DNA of 64,000 nucleotides, taken from the NCBI RefSeq assembly GCF_026712245.1, contig NZ_JAPPUY010000001.1, positions 620,001-684,000 of the forward strand, read 5' to 3'. The translations under genes were made by a program, and so were the position numbers. Below are positions 1-7,555 of the stretch, piece by piece. The first letter of the stretch is position 1, and every line of letters begins with the position of its first letter. Origin of the DNA: Roseateles hydrophilus. Lineage in GTDB: Bacteria > Pseudomonadota > Gammaproteobacteria > Burkholderiales > Burkholderiaceae_C. The notes under the pieces are model-generated. The model saw nothing but the letters and a program-made list of their open reading frames with translations, made no database searches and was not told where the DNA came from.

Positions 1-132
1 AACCGCGCGATCTTTTATGACGGCGCGATCTTCCATTCCGGTGACATCCGCTGGGCCGCTGCGAAAGCGGGCTACCTGGCCGACCCCGGCCGCCTGACCA
101 TCAACGCGTTCTTCAAGAGCCGCAAGCGCTGA
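1..132 (+). CDS. C-terminal end of an unidentified protein (partial)
   Basis: An open frame runs in from the left edge and stops at a TGA at 130-132, giving 43 residues beginning [16 protein letters not shown] and ending FFKSRKR. The NR-x-IFYDG-xxx-HSG pattern resembles the last conserved His strand of cupin-like Fe(II)/2-oxoglutarate oxygenase folds, but this is only a pattern-level suggestion. The gene body lies outside the window, so neither start nor function can be given. It lies upstream of hemC in the same direction, 34 bp away, but a -10-like element in the gap suggests hemC has its own promoter. Confidence 0.6.
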   Translation, partial: NRAIFYDGAIFHSGDIRWAAAKAGYLADPGRLTINAFFKSRKR

Positions 133-151
133 GGTCGCGTGTCACGGCCTC

Positions 152-166
152 GATAATCGACGGCCT
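152..166 (+). promoter_or_regulatory. Probable hemC promoter, leaderless type
   Basis: GATAAT at 152-157 matches the sigma-70 -10 hexamer in 5 of 6 positions and lies 9 nt before the hemC ATG. No Shine-Dalgarno sequence fits between them and no good -35 is visible. If used, transcription would start at or near the ATG. Confidence 0.45.
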
Positions 167-1099
167 ATGACCGCTTCCACCTCCATCACCATCGCCACGC
201 GCGAGAGCCGCCTGGCGCTGTGGCAGGCCGAACATGTGCAGGCCCGCCTGGGCCGCGAACTCGGCATCACCGCCACGCTGCTGGGCATGACCACCCGTGG
301 CGACCAGATCCTCGACCGCACGCTGTCCAAGGTCGGCGGCAAGGGCCTGTTCGTGAAGGAGCTGGAAACCGCGCTGGCCGAGGGCCGCGCGCAGCTGGCC
401 GTGCACTCGCTGAAGGACGTGCCCATGGAGCTGCCGGAGGGCTTCACGCTCGCGGCAGTGCTGGAGCGGGAAGACCCGCGGGACGCCTTCGTGTCCAACG
501 ACTACGCCTCGCTGGCCGACCTGCCCGAGGGCGCTGTCGTCGGCAGCTCCAGCCTGCGCCGCGTGACGCAACTGCTTAGCCTGCGGCCCGACCTGCGCGT
601 GGAGCCGCTGCGCGGCAATCTCGACACCCGGCTGCGCAAGCTCGACGAGGGCGGCTACCACGCCATCGTGCTGGCCGCCGCCGGCCTGAAGCGCCTGGAC
701 CTGGCTCACCGCGTGCGTGCGGTGTTCGAGGTCGAGCAGATGCTGCCCTGCGCCGGTCAGGGTGCGCTGGGCCTGGAGATCCGCACCGACGACGGCGCAC
801 TGGCCGAGGCGTTGGCCCGGCTGGCGCACATGCCCACGCAGCTGGCCTGCGAGGCCGAGCGGGCTGTGTCCCGCGCGCTGGGCGGCAGCTGCAGCCTGCC
901 GCTGGCGGCCCATGCGCGCTGGCAAGGCGCCACGCTGTGCCTGGACGCGGCGCTGGGCCATGCCGAACTGCACACCTCACCGCTGCTGCGGGCGCCGGCG
1001 GCCGCTGACGTGACCGATGTGGCCAGCGCCCGCGCGCTGGGCCAGCAGGCTGCCGCGCAGCTGCGCGAGCAGGGCGCCGGCGCTTACCTGCCTGGATGA
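167..1099 (+). CDS. hemC: Porphobilinogen deaminase (hydroxymethylbilane synthase)
   Basis: This enzyme polymerises four porphobilinogens into hydroxymethylbilane, the linear tetrapyrrole precursor of haem, in the cytoplasm. The 310-residue product has the usual family length. It starts [18 protein letters not shown], the family's conserved N-terminus, followed by [13 protein letters not shown] and [11 protein letters not shown]. The cofactor-attachment segment [12 protein letters not shown] carries the Cys that binds the dipyrromethane cofactor. The ATG at 167 directly precedes the conserved start. The stop overlaps the hemD start (ATGA at 1096-1099), so hemC and hemD are translationally coupled. 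hemX and hemY follow, forming a haem-biosynthesis operon. A -10-like element just before the ATG suggests a leaderless transcript. Confidence 0.97.
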   Translation: MTASTSITIATRESRLALWQAEHVQARLGRELGITATLLGMTTRGDQILDRTLSKVGGKGLFVKELETALAEGRAQLAVHSLKDVPMELPEGFTLAAVLEREDPRDAFVSNDYASLADLPEGAVVGSSSLRRVTQLLSLRPDLRVEPLRGNLDTRLRKLDEGGYHAIVLAAAGLKRLDLAHRVRAVFEVEQMLPCAGQGALGLEIRTDDGALAEALARLAHMPTQLACEAERAVSRALGGSCSLPLAAHARWQGATLCLDAALGHAELHTSPLLRAPAAADVTDVASARALGQQAAAQLREQGAGAYLPG

Positions 1100-1839
1100 C
1101 CACCCTCATCGTCACCCGGCCCCGCCCGCAGTGCGAGGCCTGGCTGGCGCGGCTGGCAGCGCTGGGCGTGCAGGCGAGGGCGTTGCCGCTGATCGAGATC
1201 CTGCCGGCCCGCGATGTGGCGCCCGTGCAGGCCGCCTGGGCCGCGCTGGCCACCGCGGATGTGGCCGTGTTCGTCAGCCCCAATGCGGTCGAGCAGTTCT
1301 TCGCGCGGGCCGGCGGCGCTGCGTGGCCGGCGCACACGCTGGCCGCCTGCGTGGGCCCGGGCAGCGCGCAGGCGCTCGCCGCGCACGGCGTGCCGGCGGC
1401 CCTCATCGTTCAGCCTGCGGCCGATGCGGCCAGTCTGGACTCCGAACACCTGTGGCAACAACTGGCCCCGCGGCGCGACTGGGCCGGCGCGCGCGCGCTG
1501 CTGCTGCGCGGCGACGGCGGCCGCGAATGGCTGGCCGAGCGGCTGTCCGAGGCCGGCGCGCGGGTGGGGGCCGTGACCGTCTATCACCGCAGCGGCCCGC
1601 ATTTCGACGCTGCCGAGCGGGCGCTGCTGGCGGACGTGCTGGGTCGGCCCGCTGCCCATGCCTGGCTGTTCAGCAGCGCCGAGGCCGTGGGTCATCTGCA
1701 GGGCCTGCCGCTGGCCGGCCAACGTGCCATTGCCACCCACCCGCGCATCGCCGAGGCCGCCCGCGCCGCCGGGTTCCATCCTGTCGTTTTGGCGCGACCC
1801 GACCCCGAAGCGGTGACGCAGGCCCTGAAGGCCCTCTGA
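1096..1839 (+). CDS. hemD: Uroporphyrinogen-III synthase
   Basis: HemD cyclises and inverts ring D of hydroxymethylbilane to give uroporphyrinogen III. The 247-residue product has the usual features of this poorly conserved family: an N-terminal [30 protein letters not shown], a central [16 protein letters not shown] segment, and the C-terminal pattern ending in an [16 protein letters not shown] segment. The assignment rests on these segments and on its position directly after hemC, sharing an ATGA overlap. In some relatives hemD and hemX are fused; here they are separate, with 16 bp between the hemD stop and the hemX start. Confidence 0.93.
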   Translation: MTTLIVTRPRPQCEAWLARLAALGVQARALPLIEILPARDVAPVQAAWAALATADVAVFVSPNAVEQFFARAGGAAWPAHTLAACVGPGSAQALAAHGVPAALIVQPAADAASLDSEHLWQQLAPRRDWAGARALLLRGDGGREWLAERLSEAGARVGAVTVYHRSGPHFDAAERALLADVLGRPAAHAWLFSSAEAVGHLQGLPLAGQRAIATHPRIAEAARAAGFHPVVLARPDPEAVTQALKAL

Positions 1840-1855
1840 CAGAATCCGTCGCACT

Positions 1856-2995
1856 GTGACCGAGCCGATTTCCGCTGTTGTTCCCGCGGCCGAGCCCCTG
1901 GCTCCGCCGCCGCCATCCACTCCCTCGCTGCCTGCCTGGCTGCCCTGGCTGCTTGCGCTGCTGGGCGCGGCCGTGCTGGTGTGTGTGGCGCTGGCCTGGC
2001 AAAGCCTGTCGCGCCAGCAGTCGCTGGAGCAGGAGCTGGTGCGCCGCCAGGAGGCCAGCCAGGCCCAGGCCACCGAGGCGCGGCTGGCCGCCAAGCAGTC
2101 CGCCGACCTCGTGCGCGACACGGCCGCCAAGGTCTCGCTGCTGGAGGCCCGCCTGGCCGAGGTCGCGCTGCAACGCGGCCAGCTGGAGGAGTTGATCCAG
2201 TCCATGTCCCGCTCGCGTGACGAGAACGTCGTCGGCGACATCGAGGCCGCCATCAGGGTGGCGCTGCAGCAGACGCAGATCACCGGCAGCGCCGAGCCGC
2301 TGGTGGCCACGCTGAAGCAGGCCGACGAGCGCTTGCTGCGCTATAAGCAGCCGCGCCTGGAGGGCGTGCGCCGCGCCGTCGCGCGCGACCTGGATCGCGT
2401 GAAGGCCGTCGCCACCGTCGACGTGTCCACGCTGACCATCAAGCTCGACGAAGTCGTGCGCATGGCCGACGAGCTGCCGCTGCTGACGGGCGGCGATGTG
2501 GTCAGCAGCCCGCGTGATGAGCGCCGCGCCGATGCGGCCGCCAAGGCGCGCGAGCAGGCGCTGCGGCTGCAGCGGGAGCAGGCCGCGGCAGCGGCCGAAG
2601 GTCAGCTGTCGCTGTGGTGGTGGCAGGCGACCCAGCAGCTGTCCAGCTGGACGAACATCGCCTGGGGCGAGGCCAAGACCCTGCTGCGCGTGACCCGCAT
2701 CGACCACCCCGAGGCGGCGCTGATCGCGCCCGACCAAAGTTTCTTCCTGCGCGAGAACCTCAAACTGCGTTTGCTCAACGCCCGCCTGGCGCTGCTGAGC
2801 CGGCAGTTCGACACCACGCAGGCCGACCTGCGCGACAGCCAGGAGATGCTGAACCGCTACTTCGACACGCGCTCGCGCAAGGTCGCCAGCGTGGCCGAAC
2901 TGCTGCGCCAGGTGGCCGGCCAGGCGCGTCAGGTCAGCGTGCCGCGCCCGGACGACACGCTCGCCGCGCTGACGGCTGCGGCGGCCGGCCGCTGA
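1856..2995 (+). CDS. hemX: HemX-like membrane protein (HemX family)
   Basis: This 379-residue protein has a short proline-rich cytoplasmic N-terminus, one membrane span at about residues 24-46, and a long, mostly alpha-helical and coiled-coil-prone domain rich in Gln, Glu, Ala and Arg. That is the architecture of the HemX family encoded in hemCDXY operons. Database entries often call it uroporphyrinogen-III C-methyltransferase, but I see no SAM-methyltransferase motif here, so that label should be treated with caution. Its role in haem synthesis is not established. The start is GTG at 1856; no upstream ATG is available. It ends 16 bp before hemY. Confidence 0.85.
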   Translation: MTEPISAVVPAAEPLAPPPPSTPSLPAWLPWLLALLGAAVLVCVALAWQSLSRQQSLEQELVRRQEASQAQATEARLAAKQSADLVRDTAAKVSLLEARLAEVALQRGQLEELIQSMSRSRDENVVGDIEAAIRVALQQTQITGSAEPLVATLKQADERLLRYKQPRLEGVRRAVARDLDRVKAVATVDVSTLTIKLDEVVRMADELPLLTGGDVVSSPRDERRADAAAKAREQALRLQREQAAAAAEGQLSLWWWQATQQLSSWTNIAWGEAKTLLRVTRIDHPEAALIAPDQSFFLRENLKLRLLNARLALLSRQFDTTQADLRDSQEMLNRYFDTRSRKVASVAELLRQVAGQARQVSVPRPDDTLAALTAAAAGR

Positions 2996-3011
2996 CGCAG
3001 GAAGGCATCCG

Positions 3012-4259
3012 ATGCGTCTCGTCATCTGGCTGGTTCTGCTGTTCGTCGTCGCGGTGGTTGCGGCGCTCACGCTGGGGTCCAACGACGGCCTGGCCAGCTT
3101 CTATTGGGGCGGCTGGCGGCTCGACATCTCGCTCAACCTCTTCCTGTTGCTGCTGGTGGCCGGCTGCTTCGCCATCGTGACGGCCATCCAAGCCTTCGAG
3201 GCCCTGACGACGCTGCCCAAGCGCGCCCGTGAATGGCGTCTGGCGCAGCGTGAGCGCAGCGCTCAGCTCGCCTTGCGCGAGGCGCTGGTGGAGTACTTCG
3301 GCGCGCGCTTCAGCCGCTCGCAGAAGGCCGCCCAGAAGGCGCTGAACATCCAGTCCGCCACGCCCGAGCTGTCGGCCGACCAGGCCTTCATGTCGTTGGC
3401 TCACCTGCTGGCGGCGGCGAGCGCGCACCGGCTTCAGGACCGCCGCCATCGCGATGAGCAACTCGGCCAGGCGCTGGAAGCCGCCCGCCTCGCTGGCGGC
3501 GCGCGTGGCCAGGAAGACGGCGCCCGGCTGCTGGCGGCCGAGTGGGCCTTGGACGACCGCGACGCGACACGCGCATTGCGTCTGCTGGGTGAACTGCCGC
3601 CGGGCGTCGCCCGCCGCACCCAGGCACTGCGCCTGCGGCTGCAAGCGTCCCGCCTGGCCAACCAGTCGCTGGACGCCTTGCGCACCGCACGCCTGCTCGC
3701 CAAGCACCAGGCCTTCTCCAAGGTGGCTGCCCAAGGCTTGCTGCGTACCTTGGCCTTCGAGGCGTTGGACGCAGCCCGTGATGTGGACCAGCTCCGCACC
3801 GCCTGGCAACAACTGGACCCCGCCGATCGCCGCGATCCGCTGGTGGCCGCGCGTGCGGCGCATTGCGCCGCACAGCTGGGTGCTCCGGACGATGGCCGGG
3901 GCTGGCTGCGCCCGTTCTTTGATGACGTGGCCGAATTGTCTGCAGACGATCGGCACGCGCTGACGCTGGCCCTGGTGCCGGTGCTGGCGGGGTGTGGGCC
4001 GGACTGGTTGCAGCGCCTGGAGGCAGCGCAGTCGCGCTTCCCGCGTGAGCGCGCGCTGGCCTATGCGCTGGGCCACGCGTTGGCCGAGCGCCAACTGTGG
4101 GGCAAGGCGCGGCTGATGCTGGATGCCGTCGCGGAGGATGTGTCGATGCCCAGCGCTGCCCGCAGGCGCAGCTGGCTGGCGCTTGCCGCGCTGGCGGAGC
4201 AGGAGGGAGATGACGCTCGCCGCGCACGCTGCTTCGAGGCGGCTGCCCGCCTTCCTTGA
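3012..4259 (+). CDS. hemY: HemY-type TPR membrane protein of the haem operon
   Basis: The 415-residue protein begins with two hydrophobic helices (about residues 3-25 and 40-60) separated by the segment GSNDGLASFYWGGWRLDISL, typical of proteobacterial HemY. TPR-like alpha-helical repeats follow, rich in Ala, Leu and Arg. This family is unrelated to the Bacillus HemY oxidase. Its role is unproven, but it is always found with hemCDX and probably organises haem-pathway proteins at the inner membrane. The start ATG at 3012 follows GCAGGAAGGCATCCG, which contains an AGGAAG Shine-Dalgarno. It is the last gene of the haem operon. Confidence 0.88.
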   Translation: MRLVIWLVLLFVVAVVAALTLGSNDGLASFYWGGWRLDISLNLFLLLLVAGCFAIVTAIQAFEALTTLPKRAREWRLAQRERSAQLALREALVEYFGARFSRSQKAAQKALNIQSATPELSADQAFMSLAHLLAAASAHRLQDRRHRDEQLGQALEAARLAGGARGQEDGARLLAAEWALDDRDATRALRLLGELPPGVARRTQALRLRLQASRLANQSLDALRTARLLAKHQAFSKVAAQGLLRTLAFEALDAARDVDQLRTAWQQLDPADRRDPLVAARAAHCAAQLGAPDDGRGWLRPFFDDVAELSADDRHALTLALVPVLAGCGPDWLQRLEAAQSRFPRERALAYALGHALAERQLWGKARLMLDAVAEDVSMPSAARRRSWLALAALAEQEGDDARRARCFEAAARLP

Positions 4260-4299
4260 GCACTGTCGAAGCGATCGACATTAAAAAATCAGCAATCTA

Positions 4300-4329
4300 T
4301 TGCTGAGCGCATGAAAATCTGGTTATACT
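4300..4329 (+). promoter_or_regulatory. Promoter of the tRNA-Arg pair
   Basis: TTGCTG at 4300-4305 and TATACT at 4324-4329 are separated by 18 bp, a good sigma-70 promoter ending 12 bp before the first tRNA. The -35 is the right arm of a perfect small inverted repeat (CAGCAA, TCTA loop, TTGCTG, 4290-4305) that may also act as a weak hairpin after hemY. Confidence 0.7.
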
Positions 4330-4341
4330 GTGAGGCTTGCA

Positions 4342-4418
4342 GCGGCTGTAGCTCAGTTGGATAGAGTACTTGGCTACGAACCAAGGGGTCGTGGGTTCGA
4401 ATCCTGCCAGCCGCGCCA
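4342..4418 (+). tRNA. tRNA-Arg (anticodon ACG), copy 1
   Basis: The 77-nt sequence folds as a full cloverleaf. The acceptor stem is GCGGCTG/CAGCCGC, the anticodon stem CTTGG/CCAAG has the loop CTACGAA (anticodon ACG), the TPsiC arm has GGGTTCGAATCC, and CCA is encoded. A34 is expected to be edited to inosine to read CGU, CGC and CGA. It closely resembles E. coli tRNA-Arg(ACG). Confidence 0.97.
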
Positions 4419-4484
4419 AAAATTAGAAAAATCAACAGGTTGCTGTACCGCAAGGCAAGCTTCCAAATACATCGTCAGTTTTCA

Positions 4485-4561
4485 GCGGCTGTAGCTCAGT
4501 TGGATAGAGTACTTGGCTACGAACCAAGGGGTCGTGGGTTCGAATCCTGCCAGCCGCGCCA
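4485..4561 (+). tRNA. tRNA-Arg (anticodon ACG), copy 2
   Basis: This is identical to the copy beginning 143 bp upstream, including the encoded CCA. The 66-bp spacer shows no second promoter, so the two are probably processed from one transcript that ends at the terminator at 4581-4617. Confidence 0.97.
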
Positions 4562-4580
4562 ATAACTAGAAGTGATTCAG

Positions 4581-4617
4581 CGGGCCAGTGTCGAAAGACG
4601 CTGGCCCGTTTTGTTTT
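4581..4617 (+). terminator. Rho-independent terminator of the tRNA operon
   Basis: A fully paired 12-bp stem (4581-4592 with 4597-4608, one G-T pair) closes on a GAAA tetraloop and is followed by TTTTGTTTT. It ends the tRNA-Arg transcript and insulates the downstream SOS-type gene. Confidence 0.92.
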
Positions 4618-4681
4618 GCTGGGGCCGATGTGCATGGCGCGTCGGCACGCGTCATCGTTGGGGCACCCCAGGCATTCAAAA

Positions 4682-4701
4682 TGCTGTATATATTTACAGC
4701 A
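4682..4701 (+). promoter_or_regulatory. LexA (SOS) box over the promoter and start of the radical SAM gene
   Basis: The 20-bp sequence TGCTGTATATATTTACAGCA has perfectly complementary 7-bp arms. Its core, CTGTATATATTTACAG (4684-4699), matches the E. coli-type SOS consensus CTG-N10-CAG with an AT-rich centre. The last base is the A of the downstream ATG. A TATATA (4687-4692) inside the box lies exactly 8 nt before that ATG and could serve as the -10 of a leaderless transcript, so bound LexA would cover both promoter and initiation site. Confidence 0.85.
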
Positions 4702-5837
4702 TGTCGTCTTCGTCCCGTCGCATTGCCGCCGCCCAGCCTGCCCTGGTTCCCGTTGCCTCCATCAAGGGACGCGGCACGGCCACGGCCATGCCGCATCGCT
4801 TCGAGCGGTATGAGCGCGAGCAGGTCGACGACGGCTGGGGCTCGCTGGATCAGGACGCTGCCCAGGAGCACCTGCCGCCGGCCACGCAGGTCATCGAAGA
4901 GCTCGCGAAGAAGATCGTGACGAGCAACCAGTCGCCGGACATCTCGTTCGACTACTCGATCAACCCCTACCGTGGCTGCGAGCATGGCTGCGTGTACTGC
5001 TTCGCGCGGCCCACGCACAGCTACCTGAACCTGTCGCCGGGGCTGGACTTCGAGACGCGCATCGTCGCCAAGGTCAATGCCGCCGAGCGGCTGCGTGAGA
5101 CGCTGGCCTCGCCGCGCTACGAGCCACGCTCGCTGGTGCTGGGCACGGCCACCGATGCCTACCAGCCGGTGGAGCGCCGGCTGGGCATCACGCGGCGCGT
5201 GATCGAGGTGCTGGCCGAGGCGGGCCACCCGTTCTCCGTCGTCACGAAGAGCAGCGGCATCGAGCGCGACCTGGACCTCATCGCGCCGATGGCGGCTCGG
5301 GGTTTGGTGTCGGCCTATGTGTCCATCACGACGTTGGACAACGAGCTCGCCCGCATCCTGGAGCCGCGCGCCGCAGCCCCGGCGCGTCGGCTGCGCACGC
5401 TGCGGCTGCTGGCAGACGCCGGTGTGCCGGTGGGCGTCAGCGTGTCGCCCATCATCCCGTTCATCAACGAGCCGGAGCTGGAGCGCATCCTCGAAGCCGC
5501 CGCCGAGGCCGGCGCCAGCAGCGCCTTCAGCATCCCGGTGCGTCTGCCATGGGAGGTGAACCCGCTGTTCCAGGACTGGTTGCTGCGCCATTTCCCCGAG
5601 CGCGCCGAGCGCGTGATGGCGCGCATCCGCGACATGCGCGGCGGCAAGGACAACGATGCCCGCTTCGGCACCCGCTTCACCGGCGAGGGCGTCTGGGCCG
5701 ATCTGCTGCGCGCGCGGCTGCGGCGGGCGGCGGCCCAGCTGGGGCTGCGCACCGAGCGCCGGCCGGTGCAACTGGCGCTGTTCCAGCGGCCGGCCCGGCC
5801 GTTGGCCCCCGCGTCTGCGCAGGGCAACCTGTTCTAG
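4701..5837 (+). CDS. Radical SAM protein of the PA0069/SplB-like (DNA photolyase-like) family
   Basis: The protein has 378 residues. It carries the family N-terminal KGRG motif (about residue 22), then YSINPYRGCEHGCVYCFARP, whose CxxxCxxC binds the radical-SAM 4Fe-4S cluster. A TIM-barrel-like body follows with TDAYQPVERRLGITR and VSITTLD. This family is grouped with spore photoproduct lyase in COG1533, so a DNA or nucleotide lesion is a plausible substrate, though none is proven. I chose the ATG at 4701 because the next in-frame ATG (4788) would remove the KGRG motif and the upstream frame runs through the tRNA terminator. The LexA box at this start implies DNA-damage induction. The stop overlaps that of eptA (CTAG, 5834-5837), so the two genes converge with no room for a terminator. 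Confidence 0.9.
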   Translation: MSSSSRRIAAAQPALVPVASIKGRGTATAMPHRFERYEREQVDDGWGSLDQDAAQEHLPPATQVIEELAKKIVTSNQSPDISFDYSINPYRGCEHGCVYCFARPTHSYLNLSPGLDFETRIVAKVNAAERLRETLASPRYEPRSLVLGTATDAYQPVERRLGITRRVIEVLAEAGHPFSVVTKSSGIERDLDLIAPMAARGLVSAYVSITTLDNELARILEPRAAAPARRLRTLRLLADAGVPVGVSVSPIIPFINEPELERILEAAAEAGASSAFSIPVRLPWEVNPLFQDWLLRHFPERAERVMARIRDMRGGKDNDARFGTRFTGEGVWADLLRARLRRAAAQLGLRTERRPVQLALFQRPARPLAPASAQGNLF

Positions 5838-7555
5838 CGCCGGCAGTTGGCCAGCAGGTCCCAGTCGGGCCGGTAGACATCGGCCCGCGCGCCCACCCAG
5901 CCCATGGCGGTGTGGAAAAGGTGGTCGTGCGACGCCGGTTTGTCGCGCAGTGAGGCCAGGCAGCCGGGCTTCAGCGATCCGGCCAGCGCGCCGCCCTCTG
6001 GCACCCACAGGATCATGGGCACATGGGTCTGCTCACGGGGCGCGAACGCGTAGGGCATGCCGTGCAGGTACAGGCCGTTCTCGCCCAGGGACTCGCCGTG
6101 GTCCGACACGTACAGCAGGCCGGTGTCGAAGCGCGGCTGCTGCAGCTGCAGCCAGGCGATGGCGCTGGCCAGCAGGTGGTCGGTGCTCACGAGGGTGTTG
6201 TCGTAGGCGTTGACGACGTGCTCGCGCGGACATTGCTGCAGCGCGTTGCTGCGGCATTCCGGTTGGAAGACCTTCAGCGCGGGCGGCGAGCGCTTGTAGT
6301 AGGCCGGGCCGTGGCTGCCCATCTGGTGCAGCACCAGCACCAGGCCGCGCTGCAGGCGCTGCGGGTCCAGCGCGGCCACGCGCTCGGTCAGGCCGTGCAG
6401 CAGCGCCGCGTCGAAGCATTCCTTGCCGTCGCACAGCCCGGGCGGCAGCGGCGGCGCACCTGGCGGCAGCTCGTTCGTGAAGCTGTGGGGCACGCGGTCG
6501 CACAGGCCCTTGCAGCCGCTCTGGTTGTCCAGCCACAGCACAGCCAGGCCGGCCCGGTGCAGTACGTCCAGCAGGTTCTCCTGCCGGCCCTTGAGGCTGG
6601 TGAAGGCGTCTCGGCCCAGCGGCGAGAACATGCAGGGCAGGGATGCCGCCGTGGCCGTGCCGCAGGAGGTGACGTCACGCAGGCTCACGAGGCTGCTGGC
6701 CGGCAGCTTGGCCAGTTGCGGGTTGGTGGGGCGTGCATAGCCGTTGAGGCTGAAGTTCATCGAGCGCGCGGTCTCGCCCACCACAAGCAGCAGCAGCGGT
6801 GGCTTGGCGTCAGGCGCGCGGGGCAGCAGGCGGGCGTCGGCGCCGATGACGGCCGGCGGCCCGGCGGGCGCCTGCCGGCTGCGCACGGCGGCCGCGCTCA
6901 GCGAGTAGACGGCGTTCAACGGCGTCACCATGTAGCGCAGCGCCTTGTGGTTGCGCATCGTGGACGACAGCTCGGCAAACACGGCCAGCGCCAGCAGCAC
7001 CATGGCCAGCAGGCCCAGCGCGAAGCCGGCGAGGCTGCCGCCCAGCCGGGCGCCCAGGGGCTGCGGCGGTGCGGCGGGCCGGCGCAGCAGCCACCACACG
7101 GGCAGGGCGCCCAGCAGGGCGAGGCTCAGCAGCAGCCGTCCGTTTAGCAGATCGCGCGTTTCGTGCACGTCGGTCTGCATCATGTTGGTGACCATCGTCG
7201 GGTCGAACACGATGCCGTAGCTGCCGATGAAGTGCGCCAGCGCGGCGGCGCTGAGCAGCAGCACGGTCAGCGCCACCTTGATGAGGCGCGGCCACGCCAG
7301 CAGGCTGAGCAGGGCGCCCGTGGCCGCCGTGACCATGCCCACGAAGGCCGCCATGAACAGTGGGCTGGGCTCCGCCATCTGGTGCAACTGCCGCCACAGC
7401 GGCCAGTTGGCCAGCAGGCTCATCCACAGCGCGGCCAGCCAGGCCTGTGTCAGCGGCCGTGTGGCGTCGAGGCGCAGCCAGGCCAGCAGTCGGCGTGGCA
7501 GCGGGACTCGGCGATCGTGGGGCGGCTGGAGATGCTTGTCAGCGCGCGCAGCCAT
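5834..7555 (-). CDS. eptA: Phosphoethanolamine transferase, EptA family
   Basis: This 573-residue inner-membrane enzyme should transfer phosphoethanolamine from phosphatidylethanolamine to lipid A or core sugars, lowering envelope charge. The first 230 residues hold about five membrane spans. The periplasmic sulfatase-fold domain starts with LLLVVGETARSMNFSLNGYAR, where the Thr of GETARS is the catalytic nucleophile. It continues with SCGTATAASLPCMFS and the metal-binding YVSDHGESLGENG and LHGMPYAFAP segments. The length is normal for the family. The ATG follows directly on the TAA stop of the REC-TPR gene (7556), so the two are co-transcribed and probably translationally coupled. Family members are commonly involved in polymyxin tolerance; the exact lipid target here cannot be read from sequence. 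Confidence 0.92.
   Translation of the reverse strand: MAARADKHLQPPHDRRVPLPRRLLAWLRLDATRPLTQAWLAALWMSLLANWPLWRQLHQMAEPSPLFMAAFVGMVTAATGALLSLLAWPRLIKVALTVLLLSAAALAHFIGSYGIVFDPTMVTNMMQTDVHETRDLLNGRLLLSLALLGALPVWWLLRRPAAPPQPLGARLGGSLAGFALGLLAMVLLALAVFAELSSTMRNHKALRYMVTPLNAVYSLSAAAVRSRQAPAGPPAVIGADARLLPRAPDAKPPLLLLVVGETARSMNFSLNGYARPTNPQLAKLPASSLVSLRDVTSCGTATAASLPCMFSPLGRDAFTSLKGRQENLLDVLHRAGLAVLWLDNQSGCKGLCDRVPHSFTNELPPGAPPLPPGLCDGKECFDAALLHGLTERVAALDPQRLQRGLVLVLHQMGSHGPAYYKRSPPALKVFQPECRSNALQQCPREHVVNAYDNTLVSTDHLLASAIAWLQLQQPRFDTGLLYVSDHGESLGENGLYLHGMPYAFAPREQTHVPMILWVPEGGALAGSLKPGCLASLRDKPASHDHLFHTAMGWVGARADVYRPDWDLLANCRR

Noticed and set aside
1856-2995. Uroporphyrinogen-III methyltransferase activity for HemX.
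   Set aside because: The name is often attached to this family, but no SAM-binding motif is visible; the protein is a single-span coiled-coil type.
4485-4561. tRNA-Arg duplication as the trace of an integrated element.
   Set aside because: The two copies are only 143 bp apart, with no integrase or cargo between, so simple tandem duplication explains them.
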